Position numbers and translations under genes: made by a program
In this document: positions 25,010 through 37,311 of the stretch, piece by piece
Position numbering within the stretch: position 1 is the stretch's first letter
Layout: every line of letters begins with the position of its first letter
Origin: Oxytricha trifallax
Taxonomy: Eukaryota > Ciliophora > Spirotrichea > Sporadotrichida > Oxytrichidae
Assembly: GCA_000711775.1 (NCBI GenBank)
Contig: ARYC01000463.1
Coordinates: 99,501-163,500, forward strand
Direction: 5' to 3'
DNA: 64,000 nucleotides
Notes under the pieces: generated by a model
Told to the model about the DNA's origin: nothing
Seen by the model: only the letters and a program-made list of their open reading frames with translations
Database searches by the model: none

Positions 25010-25086
25010 ATATGTATTATTGCTGGTATTAATAATTAAGAAAGTTAAATATTTTATGTAAATATTGCAATGGCTAAATTAATTAA

Positions 25087-25515
25087 TCATTTCTTCTTGG
25101 GTGCTGCCTTGCCCTTCAATCCCTTCTTGGCCTTTGGGTCTTTGGCCTTGACTTCAGGTGGCTTAATCCACTCGATCATTTTCTTCCTCTCTGCTAGAAA
25201 AGCTTTCTTCTCATCGATTGCCTCTTGCATTTGCACTAAGTTTACTTTCAAACCGTTGTCTATACATATTCATAATTTTGTATATATTATACATATTCAA
25301 ATGAAAGTCATTCATTCATGTAAAAGAAGATATGTTTTGTGAATAATATTATAATATAAAGTCTAGTTCAACTTCTGGCTTGGTAAAAGCAGGATCATTA
25401 AGTTCATAATTCCACACTCCTCGCTTCAAAATTCCTCTCATGTGCTCAACCTTGCCTCCAGCTGGCTTGTTGTCAATATACTAAACTCCCTCCATTCTGC
25501 CATAGCGACCTGACT
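25087..25515 (-). CDS. Small Lys-rich protein, two or more MDSs
   Basis: Unrecognised. The block at about 25515-25365 reads YGRMEGVQYIDNKPAGGKVE then RGILKRGVWNYELNDPAFTK. The block at about 25262-25087 reads NGLKVNLVQMQEAIDEKKAF, WIKPPEVKAKDPKAKKG and ends in KGKAAPKKK with TGA at 25089-25087. The in-frame Met of MEGVQYID could be the start, giving about 110 residues, but an earlier MDS is possible because the frame is open upstream to the block edge. The basic tail suggests nucleic-acid or microtubule association. It lies upstream of methionine synthase on the same strand. Confidence 0.55.
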
Positions 25516-25529
25516 AATACACACAATTA

Positions 25530-26181
25530 TAAGGATTTGATAATAATATTGACAGAAAATATTCTGATGAGATTGATTGGTGAAAAATGCTATTTAACTA
25601 GAATTGTAATTTTCACATAAATTTTAAACTAAAGTATTGGTATGGTTTAAATAATAAAGTTAAACATAAATGAATAAGATAAATTAGCTTTTGAGTTAGT
25701 CTGTTAATTCTAAATTTTAAATGACATAGTGTTTTATATTTATGCTGCTAGTTTTCTGAGATAAATGATTTTTTAACTATTAAATTGATCATTCTTTCCA
25801 GTTTATAAGCGTGTGTTGTTATGGTGCTTAATGTATGGTAGGTTAGTTGAAATATACTTAATTCTTATGGTTTTATTCAGATTATTTTATAGGAGATACG
25901 TTAAATATAGAGGATGCTTATTGCTCCTCTTACAAATATGAAAAGATAAAATTATAAGGATTGATCTATTTAGAAGTTTAAATTTTTATATCAAATTAGT
26001 ATTTAAATTCCGTAAGTAGATATAACATTTTGAAAAAATAGAAATTAATTTGATGGCAACAAAATTTTATTAGAAATCTTAAAAATTAAATTAAGACGAA
26101 ATTATTAAATGAATGCCCGTAGACTCCTCCAAGCATAGAGAATTATGATGAAAGATGGGGAGCTTGAGATTCTAATGAGAT
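25530..26181. other. AT-rich spacer
   Basis: Between the small Lys-rich gene and the coiled-coil gene. No coding block, repeat or RNA was convincing. Confidence 0.5.
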
Positions 26182-27791
26182 TCAAAAACTTTTGTGTTTA
26201 TTTGCATTTCCATGCATAGCAGCAAAGTACATATCATTCTGTTAAAATATTTAATTTAATAAAATATTTATTCTTATATTCAGCCCATTTTATACAATCA
26301 CAGATCTTTTAATCTTTTTTTAACATTACAAAATTCTATTGATGTAGCTATTGCTTTTATTGATATTAAAACTGCTATTTTTATTAGTTCTTTTCATCCT
26401 CATCATCAGAACTCACATACTCAGGCAGACCTTGAAAATTTAAGCTAGGGATTACATCTGGCTTTCGTTTTATCTAAACCTTTTACAACCCCAAATCTTC
26501 ATAACTTCCTTAGCTGTCGAAACTTATAAAGGATTCACCCCTCATGTCTGGTGTCATCAGTCCTCCATTGTTTAATTTTAATATTAAAATAGAATCGTAG
26601 CTGGTTAAGGATATGTGATTATATTTAATATAGTAAAGTAATTGTTCATTGCTGAATTAGGATCATTGAATTCCCCTCCTTTTTCCATCATTTCGTTATT
26701 GAACCGACGAGTTGAAATTGGCTTGACTTCGTTGGCATATATGTCATTCACTGGAAAGCCTTGTTTATGTATAGTTATAGAATTTATTAAGCATAATTAA
26801 ACATTTATCTCTTATAGCTTAAACACTAAGTACATCAACTTATTTTCTTTATTCCTTGCATACTCTTATAAATAAGAGTTCCTAATCACTTTATATTAAA
26901 ATATATTATATAATTGAAACTCTAAGCTTTCCACAATATTGGCATTATCAAGATTAAGTGAATTTATCTATTCCTACAGCTTCATAATTTATGCTTGCAT
27001 CTCATCTTTTTCTTACCTGCAATTGCAAGATTGTGATTGAAACAATGATTGGCTTATCAGATTTTAAGCTTAATTTGGCTGAAGGAGCAAGTTATCACTG
27101 CTCACTCCTCCTATCACACTTGCCGTCAAGTTTATGCCAATAATATATTAATAAAAAAAAACTAGTTACTTAAAATAATGCCACTGATGTCATTAAACTG
27201 CAAGTTCCCATTTTCATCATGTAAAATCTACACTCCACTCTGCTAAGCAATAGCTTTAAGTTCTTATAGTTTTTCATCTGAAATAATCATTTACTGCTAC
27301 TGCTGCTACTTCTACTCCACCTATTCTTACTGCAATAACTTAAGCTAATTTTAAAGTCTAGCTTGCTCTTAGCTATAGAACAAATTGTCTTCTCTCCTGC
27401 CCTCCTTTTCATGGTCGAGATCAGAAAGTGCTTGTTAGAATTTTCTCTCGAAATCTCGTTTTTCTAATCGTAATTGCTCATATTTTACTTCCCAGTCTAT
27501 AGTTTTCTCTTCGAAGTGCTTCCTGTCTAATTTAAGTGATTCAATTTCTACTTTCATAAATAAATAATTAGATATGTAAAATCTGATTTGATGTGAAAAA
27601 TATGGATAAAAAAATCTGAAAGGATTGTATATACACCATTTAACTTTCATCTTAAATGTTTGATTTTCCATTCGAGAAAGAGCGTCTTTAACTTTATTGG
27701 TGGACTCTTACAATTCTCTATTGAGATATTTATGCTTCTTTTTCTTTTCTTGCATGCATTAGTACAGTAACTCAAGCATTTCCCTAGTCAT
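26182..27791 (-). CDS. Coiled-coil protein gene, IES-interrupted
   Basis: Unrecognised coiled-coil protein of roughly 480 residues. It starts at ATG 27791 (MTREMLELLYQCMQEKKKKH), continues KVKDALSRMENQTFKMKVE, then ESLKLDRKHFEEKTIDWEVK, then a Gln-rich coiled coil and QSGVQILHDENGNLQFNDI. A second half has MQAQIMKLQEQINSLNLDNA, an acidic block and QKQQFQYQQKQQLHQQNF, ending NDMYFAAMHGNANKHKSF with TGA at 26184-26182. Three IESs are bounded by clear pointers: ACTTTCAT at 27550-27557/27643-27650, ATGCCA at 27134-27139/27178-27183, and ATTCT near 26240-26275. Others may lie near 26580-26640 and 26780-26880. Heptad-rich style suggests a cytoskeletal role, unproven. Confidence 0.7.
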
Positions 27792-28532
27792 GTTTATAAT
27801 TTATTAGAAATCCTTCACAAATATTAGGGGTTTTAAATCGGCTAGTATTTACTTCAAAGCTTAGTAGAGATCGGAGGATTTTAGAGATGTGATTGAGTTT
27901 TGTTGGGTGAAGGAATATTCAAGTTTTTGAAGGAGTTAAGAGATTTCATTTTAGTTTAATACCTGTTGTTAAGATGGGGCTTGCTATAGAACTGACTTAT
28001 TTGTCAAAAATTAAACTATTATATTTTTTTTACTCTATTCATAATTGAGAGAAATAAATAGAACTAATGAGGTATTGAATGAATTAGAGAAAGCAACATT
28101 CTAGAAATTTTAATTGGTCATGGGCTACTAATAGTTTTATTGCTGATTTTACTATTAATTATTGTTTATTTTTGAGCCAATTAAGTCAAAACTTGACTGT
28201 GAGTCTTTCTTTATTGGATTGGTGTTTTTATTAGGGTTATTCTATGTTGGTATATTTCCCTCCTTACTATTAATGGATTCCTAAATTATTCTTTGTAAAT
28301 ATTAGATATATACAGTTTGTAATTTTAAATCAAGTAAAGTTTGGTTACTAACTTTTAATTTTTATATATAAAATTCTTTGGTTGACTGACTGCCTTGTTA
28401 ATTAATGCTAAATAGGAAGTTAAGTTAAGCTTTGATGTTAATTTTATTTATTCTTTACGAATATTGCAATTAAATTACTAATGAATTAATAATTATATAT
28501 AATTTGATTTAATGGATTCTATGATAATTTTT

Positions 28533-28600
28533 AGTCTTTCTCAATAGCAGCAATTGATTCGTCAGCCAACTTCATGATGTTTTTGAGATTTTTCTGTGAA
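28533..28600 (-). CDS. Orphan coding block
   Basis: A short stretch reads QKNLKNIMKLADESIAAIEK followed by D and Gln codons on the reverse strand. Composition is coding-like against very AT-rich surroundings. It may be one MDS of a gene whose other pieces I could not place. Not recognised. Confidence 0.3.
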
Positions 28601-29278
28601 AGATTAGCTTAACTTAAATTTTAGCTTTAACTATTTTTGTTGTTAATTAATAGGCCGGGTTGATTCGTTATTGTCAGAATATTTAAGAATTAAACAAAAT
28701 AATGTTTGAGATTTTAATTTGCTACCAACATTAACAACAACAAAAATACACTCGTCTTTCAATTTTTGGAAAGTTTTTTTTTAAATTAGTTAGTGAATCA
28801 TGAGAATGAGAATCGACTTAAAAAATTTTTTTAGTAATAGCAATAAAATTTAAATTAAAGCTCTGTTAAAATGAAAAATAAAATGGCAATGAAAATAAGA
28901 ATAGATTTTAATTTTGTCATTTGTCCAATATGGTCTAGGTATTATAATTAATTTATGAATTATTATTGCTATTAGCAAGATTAAATTAGTCATTCTGCTG
29001 ATTTTGCAATGACTATATATTATTGTTTTTAATGGATGAACTGCTCTAGTTTAATTGATTGTTGACAAAGCTCTTGAGCTATGTTTATGTATTGTTGTAA
29101 TTAATACTGTCCTTCGAGTGATTTAAGCCCAGATTATGTAAAGTCTTATGTTTAAGGGGTTTTATGGTCGAGGATGAGGGAGGTAGGAATTTGTTAAAAT
29201 TTGAGCCACCTGACATCTTTATTTTGCTGTGAATTTTTGGCAACTTTTACATTTAACTTTTTAAAATACAATATGATA
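28601..29278. other. AT-rich DNA without clear genes
   Basis: No pointer-bounded coding blocks, terminal repeats or RNA genes were found. Confidence 0.4.
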
Positions 29279-29512
29279 ATGAGGCTTTCAAACTCCACCA
29301 TAATCTTGGAATTTATAAAAAGTATAAACTATTAGGTAAGATCTAGGGTAGTGTTAGCTTTAGATGCTCTGCCATTGGGAGAGTTGGTTATTGATGCGGA
29401 GGACATCGGATAAAACTTCAAACCACTACTATTTCTCTTGTCCATTATTTTGTAATTTGATATCAACATTGAATACCCCAAACTACGATATATTTTGGAA
29501 TAAATATATTGA
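29279..29512 (+). CDS. Possible 77-residue ORF
   Basis: Open from ATG 29279 to TGA 29510-29512 with TAA/TAG as Gln: MRLSNSTILEFIKSINYQVR, then VVLALDALPLGELVIDAEDI. The central part is less AT-rich than its surroundings. Not recognised; with only one stop codon a chance ORF of this size is quite possible. Confidence 0.25.
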
Positions 29513-29761
29513 ATGCATGGATTTCATCTTATGATGATTGACTATTTATTGATTTATTAAGAAATTTCATTTTTATAGAATACAAGTTAAGCTAATCAAA
29601 AACATTTTTTTAAAAATAAGTTAGTTGATCTAAATGCAATTAATTATTATATATTTTATCCATTTTAAGAACAGTTTTTGGAATTGATTGTGGGTGATTT
29701 TCCATCGGCATTATTTAGTTTGTTCAAAAGATGCGACTGATTCTTATAATTAATAGTATTC

Positions 29762-30415
29762 GATAATTAATTAGTTGAGGAATTGTTGAGTTAGTTAGGT
29801 CTAAACAAACTTAATTTATATAAAATTTATTTGCAATTCAAGATGGTATGATAAAAAATTACCAATCTCATATAAATATCTATTTAAGAATTGTGATTGA
29901 GATAATGTTAGTGATTGCTGACATTGAAAATATACTCATGATGCCTGTTGTTAGCCTATTCTAAAAGTTGCTGATTAGTAAGGTTTGGAGGGCTTTGACC
30001 CTCAATCAGGTTAACCGACTATCTCAATTAATTTTCATGTGACAAACTTCTTTCCTTAAGAACCCCATTCGGGTGATTTCGTTCCTGACTTATTGGTGGC
30101 TGACTTCCTTCATTATTTAAGTGAGTTATTTACCCTGCACCAATCTATAATATGGCTTAATTAATAAAATAGTATCCACATTTTTTATTTGGTATGCATA
30201 GCGCTTAAATTAAATTAATGGCTTCTTGAAATTACCCTTGGCTTGGGCCTTTCTTTAAAATTTATACTTTAGAAGCACTGGTACTCATAACTCTAGAACC
30301 ATTCATTAGCACATGTGAATTTGGATTTCCAAACACTTAATCATTCGTAATTATATTATGAAGCTTCGGCTTCATATTCTCGCGGTGTTACTGTTGACTC
30401 AATTATAATAATATT
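29762..30415 (+). mobile_element. Retroposon-like insertion, 14-bp TSD, UUCG hairpin and (ATA)n end
   Basis: Direct repeats AATTAATAGTATTC at 29748-29761 and 30416-30429 bound a 654-bp segment. Near the 3' end is a perfect stem ATGAAGC/GCTTCAT closed by a TTCG loop (30358-30375), then TTCTCGCGGTGTTACTG and an ATAATAATATT-like tail. Another hairpin (GAGGGCTTTGACCCTC) lies near 30017. This hairpin-plus-triplet-tail layout matches the other retroposons in the window. No ORF is convincing. Because repeats in AT-rich DNA arise easily, an IES with a long pointer is the alternative. Confidence 0.45.
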
Positions 30416-30429
30416 AATTAATAGTATTC

Positions 30430-31984
30430 ATACTTGTTGCAATGAATAATCATATTTATATTATATAATTTAACTCAGTAATTTGTTTGCGTGATTTGTT
30501 TAATTAATGTTTGAGCTATGCCCTCCTTTCACCTACATAATTATAATTTATGTGTTTATTTATTACTGACTTTACATGTTTTATAAATTTCAATTTTTTT
30601 CTAAAACATAATTATGTAAATCAAAAGGCTAGTAATACTTTATTTCTTACCTTAATATGCTGCTGATATGGGTTTTATGACTTCTTTTACTAATTTTTAT
30701 TTGTATTTTATGCTTGAACCCCAATTCATAATAAAATACATAAAATATCATGAATTTCTATAAAATATATAAAAATATTTGTGAATGTAGTTAAGATTCT
30801 CGATTTTAAAGTCCATGTTATATAATTTGCTTCTGAATAATTAAGAATTATTTTCAAATTAAAAAGAATAATCTAATCACAATATAAAAACACAGTAAAT
30901 TTTCAGAATAATATTTAAAATAAGTTTTATTATAGTTATTTAAATTAGGAGCAGTCAGTATTAATTTAATATAAATATTGAGGATATTAAACTAATTTTA
31001 TGAAATTATACTTAAATTGAAAATTTATGATTGATCTAATCAATATCGATTAATAGTTCTTAAATTTTAAATTTCCAATATATTTATTTATAAAATTGAT
31101 TTTATTATTTAATTAAGTATTCGATTTCTCGAGGAAAAAAATGATTATAAAAATATTCTATATTGTATCTGATACATATATATATATATATATATGGTAT
31201 TTAATTTCACTATAAGATTGGCCTTATATTTTATTTTATCTAATATTTTACAAATAATACAGATTCATTTAAAATCCCTTTATAAATTTATACTAACGGT
31301 TAATTCAATAAATATATCTATTAAATATAGTATCTTATTATAATATTAAATTATATTGTGGAATAGTTTTAAACATTTTATTTCAGTGAGATAAGCAAAC
31401 CAATATATTTTTCATACATATTATGAAAAAGGGTTAAATTTTATTTTAACTTTTAATTATTTAATCTAATTTAATTCAAAAAAAATATCTAAAAATATAA
31501 AAATTGATTCAAATATTAATGGTGAAAATGCATTACTAATTATTTTAGTATTATAATACTAATAGAACTATTAATAAATTTTAATTGTATTTAGTAAAAA
31601 CTTAATTATAAAATAAATTAATAAAATTTTTTTTTATTTGAGATAATTTAATGTTTCAGCTATTTTTCTCTTAATTATATCTCACGTAAATAAATAAAAT
31701 TTTAAAATATTTTGATTATTAAAATTATGCTTCATAAATCACAGTCCATATATTATAACAATTATCACAAACATTAGCATCTCATTATCTAAAATATCTT
31801 ATCGTTACCTTATTTATGATGGACTAAGATATTTAATCAGTGAATTAGTATATATATATACAAAAGATATTAAATAAAAATATTAAGAATCAGGTTTAAT
31901 TTCTCACTGTGATATCGATGTTCACTTAATTTAATTTTAAGCAATAAAAATTATGATTTTTATATCATTATTTTAAAAAACTTT
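30430..31984. other. Long AT-rich gene-free stretch with (AT)n
   Basis: About 1.5 kb of very AT-rich DNA containing a perfect (TA)n tract at about 31172-31196. I see no coding block or terminal repeat. Confidence 0.5.
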
Positions 31985-34900
31985 TCATTCTTTTATCAGA
32001 TTCTTGAGGTTATCTGCGAAAAGCATATTCTTTTATTTAATATTTTCTCTTTATTCCTGGCTTAGTTCAATTTCAGCATCCACTTATTTTATTAAATTTG
32101 ATAGTAAACTTTTATCAAAAGCACTCATTTCAGATATCATATATTTATACTTTTTAGGTTGGTTTTCATGGGCTATGTTGGGAATATGGGGGTATGATAA
32201 TTTATTTAGATTATCTTAATTCTTAATGCCAAAAATAGAGTTTTTCATAGAGATTTTAGGTTGAGATTGGTATTAATTTTAAACAGAAACCTATTTATGG
32301 GTACTATGATTTTAATTAAGCAGTGCAGAGGAGAAATTATTAGTTTATTTAATCTATTTTGAGGTTTTTAAATTGGTGATAGAATCATCGTATCTTTATT
32401 TCATTAGAGAATTCTCAAGGTTTTTATTTAAAGAAATGGGATTATTTACGCTTATCCTATTAAGTAGCGATTAATGTCTAAAAGTGCTAAATCCTCCAGT
32501 CTCATCTTCATGTCTTTTAATCCGAGGGGATACTGCAACAGATTAATTCATATGTTTCGAAATAGGATGATACAATCGCTTCTATTCTAATTCAGCTTTT
32601 TTTATATGCTCTGCTATCTAAATGAAGTTCTTATTGTCCTCCTTGATAATTTACTTGTTTTTTACTTGCTTATCAGCCACAATTAAGCTTAACTTTCTGT
32701 GTAATTGCATTTTAACCTAGTCTTTTATGTTATTCATACGCTTTAAATCTGTTTTCTCTTATTTAAGCTCCTCAGCTTTTTTCAAGAACTTTATAGTTTC
32801 ATTTTAGTGCTGGTTCATATCAATCTTTAGAATCTCATAGTTCTACTCTTCAGCATTTTTAATCAAATTTTGATTGTTTTGATTTCCATTCAAGTAATAC
32901 TTGCCATAAGATTTCTTAGCTAAGACTCTAACAAGCTGGTCGGTATCTCGTATTAAGTAACCTCTTTGTTAATTGACATCGTTTTCTCTTAGTGGGGAAA
33001 GTTGAGTGCTTTTTGGTTTATCGAATTTCTTATCTCTTGTAATTAGGTAATGCATATTTGGCTTGATTACTTTTAGCTGATGCTTGAGTTAGATTTCTTG
33101 CTTAATTCGATCATCCCTGCCAGCCTTAGTGAGATTGTTATCGTCTTTGGTAAACTTAAAAAAATAGATTGATGAACTTTTATGAAGTCAGTTACATGTA
33201 TTCCTTGACAATTTCTACAAATCTGGCATCTTTTTTCTCATCCAAAATTTCTACATCACTATCACTTAAACTAATTGATATGTCCGACGAATCACACTCA
33301 TCCATAGATTCATCAATCCTCTTGCTGTACCTACTTTTGCTATTTTTTATCTTTTTCTAATTAGGCAGCTTTTTACCTGCTTTCTGCTAATTTATTTGTG
33401 TTTGAGTAGATTCGTGCAACTATTTGATTGAATCATCATATAAATTCGTAGCTTTTCGATTGAATTAATAATTGTTACCATTAAGTAACAATCTTCGCTC
33501 TAAAGATCCAGCCCCTCCCCCATTATTTTGCAACCTATCAACTTTCATTAAAAACAATGAACTTAAATAGCCATCTTTCTTTGCATTAACATTCAATCTT
33601 CGAGATTTAGCGTCTTCTTAGAAAGTTTAATAAAAATGTTTTACCTAACTCTCTGTATACATGTGATCTAAAATGACTCCAAGCTCATCGTTAGTATATC
33701 TAATCATACTGTGTTCTTTATTGCCATCATATCCATGATATATTTGCATGTTAATAGGTTGAGGGTTTATTTAGTTAAAGTACTCAAATTGTTTGAGAGA
33801 TTCCATCTGTGGGTTGTACAGTGCTTCAAGAGGTATTGAAGATTCACAAACTCTTTATTTGTTTACTTACTGAAAATTCACTTCGCGATTGTCATTGCCC
33901 TTGTCCATGTCCTTTTGTTTTTTCCGTTTCAAGAGAAAAGTAGGACTTTCAGCAAGTGGATAGGTTTATAATATTCATCAAATATTAAGCAATAAAATGA
34001 CTTTTATATTCCGTGATTTTCATAGCTTCTTATATATGAGCTTCAATCTCAATTAAATTTTCATTGAATTCTCTTGGCTGAATTTAATTTAGCTACTTCA
34101 TTCAAAACCCCAAAACCCCTTAGTGAGATTTTTAAGTGCTTTGATTTGTAGGGTATAGTTGGGGGACTTATTGGGGTTAGTAGAGCAAACTTAGCTTTTA
34201 TGTGAATTTAATGTATATTTAATGAATATTATATGAATTCATTCAAATGAATTTTATTTGCTTGTCTTTGTTGTATCTCTTGAATCTTGTTCTCTATATT
34301 GGCTCAAGTATGTCAACTAATGATTATCTTGAATAAAGAAACTTAAAAGCTTATACCTGTCAAGAGAATGTCAAATACTATTGAGTCATAAAGAGAGTAA
34401 CAGGAGAGACTCAAGAGATAGAAACTGCATGTATTGATGAATCAACCGGTAGGCAACACTATATTAGCATGCTTCTAAGCCAAAGCTATGAAAATATCTG
34501 CATTAAATGCAATTGATATTAGCAGTTGTATTGATAACTATTTGCAAATTAGCGTTCGTGCAAAACCAAAAGTCATTTTAATTGATGATTATGCATACAA
34601 GGTGTATCATTACAGCTATCTCCTGAAGAACGAGCACTACTAAAATGAGTTTGCTAGCGAATATATGATTCTTAGAGAGGCATAGAGAAAAACTTGCAAG
34701 AACTTGCTTAAGCTAGATGGTGTTATTTTAAGCTATGGTTTTATCGCACTGAGACTTAAAAAATATGAAATGACTCTGAGAGATTATTTATATCATAACA
34801 GATACCCAGATGATTTGAATGATATACTATCAGATATGATATAGGGTGTCAAGGAGTTGCATGAACTTGGATATGTTCATAGAGATTTGAAACCTGAAAA

Positions 34901-37073
34901 TGTAATGACTAAACCTCTGCCCTTTAGAAGTCGTAGTTATCGATTTCAATAGAGCCTTAAGATAAGAGATAGCAACTTTAGCAAAGGTTCTTGGCACTCT
35001 AGGCTACTTCCTAATAAGAGAGAAGTGGACGAATGGATCAGTTTAGTGGGATTTATGGGCAGTGGCTGCTAAAATTTTAGATAGTGACATGGAATGCATG
35101 TCTTACTATCAAAATAAGAGAAATAATCAATAATTTTAGCTGGTAAGCATATAAAGCAGGACGATATCTGCAAAGAAATCAAACAGATTGTAGACATGAT
35201 AATTGTAAGAGCACCATCATATCCAAGATAATCCTTAGACAATTTACTTGAGCCAATATAGAGAGCAAGATTCAAGAGATGCAATAAAGACAAGCAGATA
35301 AAATTTGTTTGAGTTAAATTGCCTAATGATTATTAAATATACTAAAAAATTCACATAAAACCTGCACTTTCTCAACTAACCCCAATATGACCCCAACTAT
35401 ACCCTACAAATCAAAGTACTATTAAATCTCACTAATGGGTTTTGAGGTTTGATTGAACTTAACTTGCTTGATGGAGATATGTCTTCAAATTATTCGGATT
35501 CATAATACTCTTGTAGATATTTAGGGCTTTTTTGTTAAAATTCTTGCTGACTTTAAGCTCTGTCTCTTTTTTCTTTGAAATTTTAGCTATTTCTTAGAAG
35601 TTTCTTGTCAAGATCAGATTCTCTTAAGAAATTCCATTACATTCTTTTTAAACTACCTTTCTGATAAAAATTCTAAACTGTCTATGAGCTTATTTAAGTA
35701 CTCCTAAACTTTACTTATAATTAAAAGTTATAACTAAATGAATTTATAACATTTAAAATTTAGTTGCTAGAATGCTTTATGTGTCAGTATTTATTTAGAT
35801 TCTCTTCCAAGTTTGATTCTTTTATTCTTTATTCTATCGCATTTTGAGAAACTTCTGTAACTTATCTTTAATTTCATATTACTCAAACATACTCTAACTG
35901 CCTAGATTTATAATATCCTCTCCTTCTTCAATCACTTCCCTTTAATTTTAACTCAACTCTCTTTATAACTCATTATCTTTTGATTGTTTGAACATTTAAG
36001 AATCCTATAGATTTTCAGCATTTTTAATTTGTAATTCTTAGCTTCCTCTTCTCTTTGTAATAAATTAGTGCTGACTTTAACTTAGATGTTAATTTTTTCT
36101 TTAATTTAAATCTCTTCTTAACTTTAATAATGTACTCTTCATGCCATCCTTGTTTTAATTGTTTGAGGTTTATTAATGACTTATAGTGAAATCTGAGGGC
36201 AACTGAGTGTATAAACTACTATTCAATAGACTGTTTTAATGACTGTCTTTATTAATTATGTTACTATTCTAATGTTTATCTTTCTAGCTGTTTTAGTTAA
36301 AAGTTATATTATTTTTTAGACTAGCAGGTGTGGGTTAGTATATGGGCTACTTTTTATCAAATTAAAGATCTATAAAAGAGGCTTCTATGTTATTTTAAGA
36401 TGAGCCAATAATTGAGCTGCCTCTCTTAATACTATGATTTCCATTTATCTTAAAATTACTGGTGCTTATAGGGGTAACTTCAGTTGATTCTAAATAATTA
36501 GCATTTTTCATATTTGAAGTATTTTAGTTAGCTCGTTAGTTTTATTATCTGACACTCATCAAATAAACTAGGCATTAAAATATACCAGAATTTAATACAG
36601 CCATTTATTGGATTTATAAATATAATTATTAAAGTAGATTGCCTCTGATTAAATTTATTGAAACCAATCTATGATGAGTTCTAACTGCTTTTATTAAGTT
36701 ATAGCTGCCTATCTCTCATTTAAGAATCACTCTTTTCTGATGATAAGATTTTTCCAGAATTCATTTATTAATTGTTAAAAACCTCAAATCTGGGTGTAGC
36801 CTGCTTTTTCTAAATGTAATTTTACACAGATAGTGGATTTGTATGTATTTTTGGCATTAAATTGATGTAATTATTTGAGATGAATGAAGAGGTGTTTGGC
36901 ATTGAACTGTCTTCAGGAGGACTTATTGGTTTTTGGTTCATATATTAGTATTATTAATTTTTTATTAATTCAAGGTCTATACTTAAAGGAGGGATATGAT
37001 TTTCTAATGAAATAATTGCTGATTGTTACATTTGTTCTTGATTTATAAATAATTATTGATCTTTGACACTCAT
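31985..37073 (-). CDS. Long Gln/Asn-rich and coiled-coil gene interrupted by a TBE element
   Basis: Not recognised. It starts at ATG 37073 (MSVKDQQLFINQEQMQQSAI); block 1 reaches about 36650 and block 2 runs about 36575-35760 (KDNELQRELSQNQREVIEEG). The pointer TAAA joins ATK to VQEYLNKLIDSLEFLSERQ (35705). Coding then reaches the TBE element at 35452 and resumes at 34102; keeping one ATT copy gives ISPSSKLSSMKQLNQIQP in one frame. Later blocks (33950-33190; about 33145-31985) include MIRYTNDELGVILDHMYTES, DSSDISISLSDSDVEILDEK and a Lys-rich coiled coil, ending QKNMLFADNLKNLIKE with TGA at 31987-31985. One frame change near 35620 needs a 31-bp IES with pointer TTCT; this is the weakest point. 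Total near 1100 residues. Confidence 0.6.
34103..35451. mobile_element. TBE-family element carrying a broken kinase gene
   Basis: Starts CAAAACCCCAAAACCCCTTA and ends in the inverse; the outer 75-80 bp are inverted repeats (GGGTATAGTTGGGG shared at 34160 and 35383). The 3-bp target duplication ATT is at 34100-34102 and 35452-35454, matching the ANT rule for TBE transposons. It lies within the coding sequence of the surrounding reverse-strand gene. It is shorter than a full TBE (about 4 kb, three ORFs) and retains only the kinase ORF. Confidence 0.85.
34310..35312 (+). pseudogene. TBE protein kinase-like ORF, frameshifted
   Basis: A kinase-like gene with several frame changes. The central frame contains KVYHYSYLLKNEH, a long helix and the catalytic loop GYVHRDLKPENV. 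The next frame has VVVIDFNRALR (DFG altered to DFN), then VLGTLGYFLIREKWTNGS and WDLWAVAAKILDSD. A further frame supplies the C-lobe tail and ends at TGA 35310-35312. In-frame TGA occurs in the N-terminal part. TBE elements are known to encode a kinase-containing ORF of about 57 kDa; this looks like a decayed copy. The frameshifts and altered DFG indicate it is inactive. Confidence 0.78.
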
Positions 37074-37311
37074 TTTATAAAAAGACATATAAATAATAAC
37101 ATATTGATTTTTATTTTCATTATGCTAATTTTAGTTTTATTTTGATGTAGGCATATATACTGGTGTACAAATCCTTGACAATAATTTTATGCAGTAAAAA
37201 AATTCAATAAAATCTTGATAAAATGAAAATTATTCACTAATTATTTAAGAATTACCCTTTAAATTATTCATTTAGCTGCTTTATCTTCTTGATTTAATTG
37301 CTTTTAATTTC

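Noticed and set aside
25087-25515. Idea that the Lys-rich blocks are the N-terminus of methionine synthase
   Set aside because: They end in their own TGA and resemble no methionine synthase N-terminus; the Hcy domain begins at 24562 without them.
29340-29420. Possible tRNA-like segment
   Set aside because: No cloverleaf could be drawn: no convincing T-arm or acceptor pairing. A short ORF explains the composition at least as well.
32004-32219. Forward 71-codon ORF rich in hydrophobic residues
   Set aside because: Antisense to the last coding block of the long Gln/Asn-rich gene, whose reverse frame is continuous for over 1 kb.
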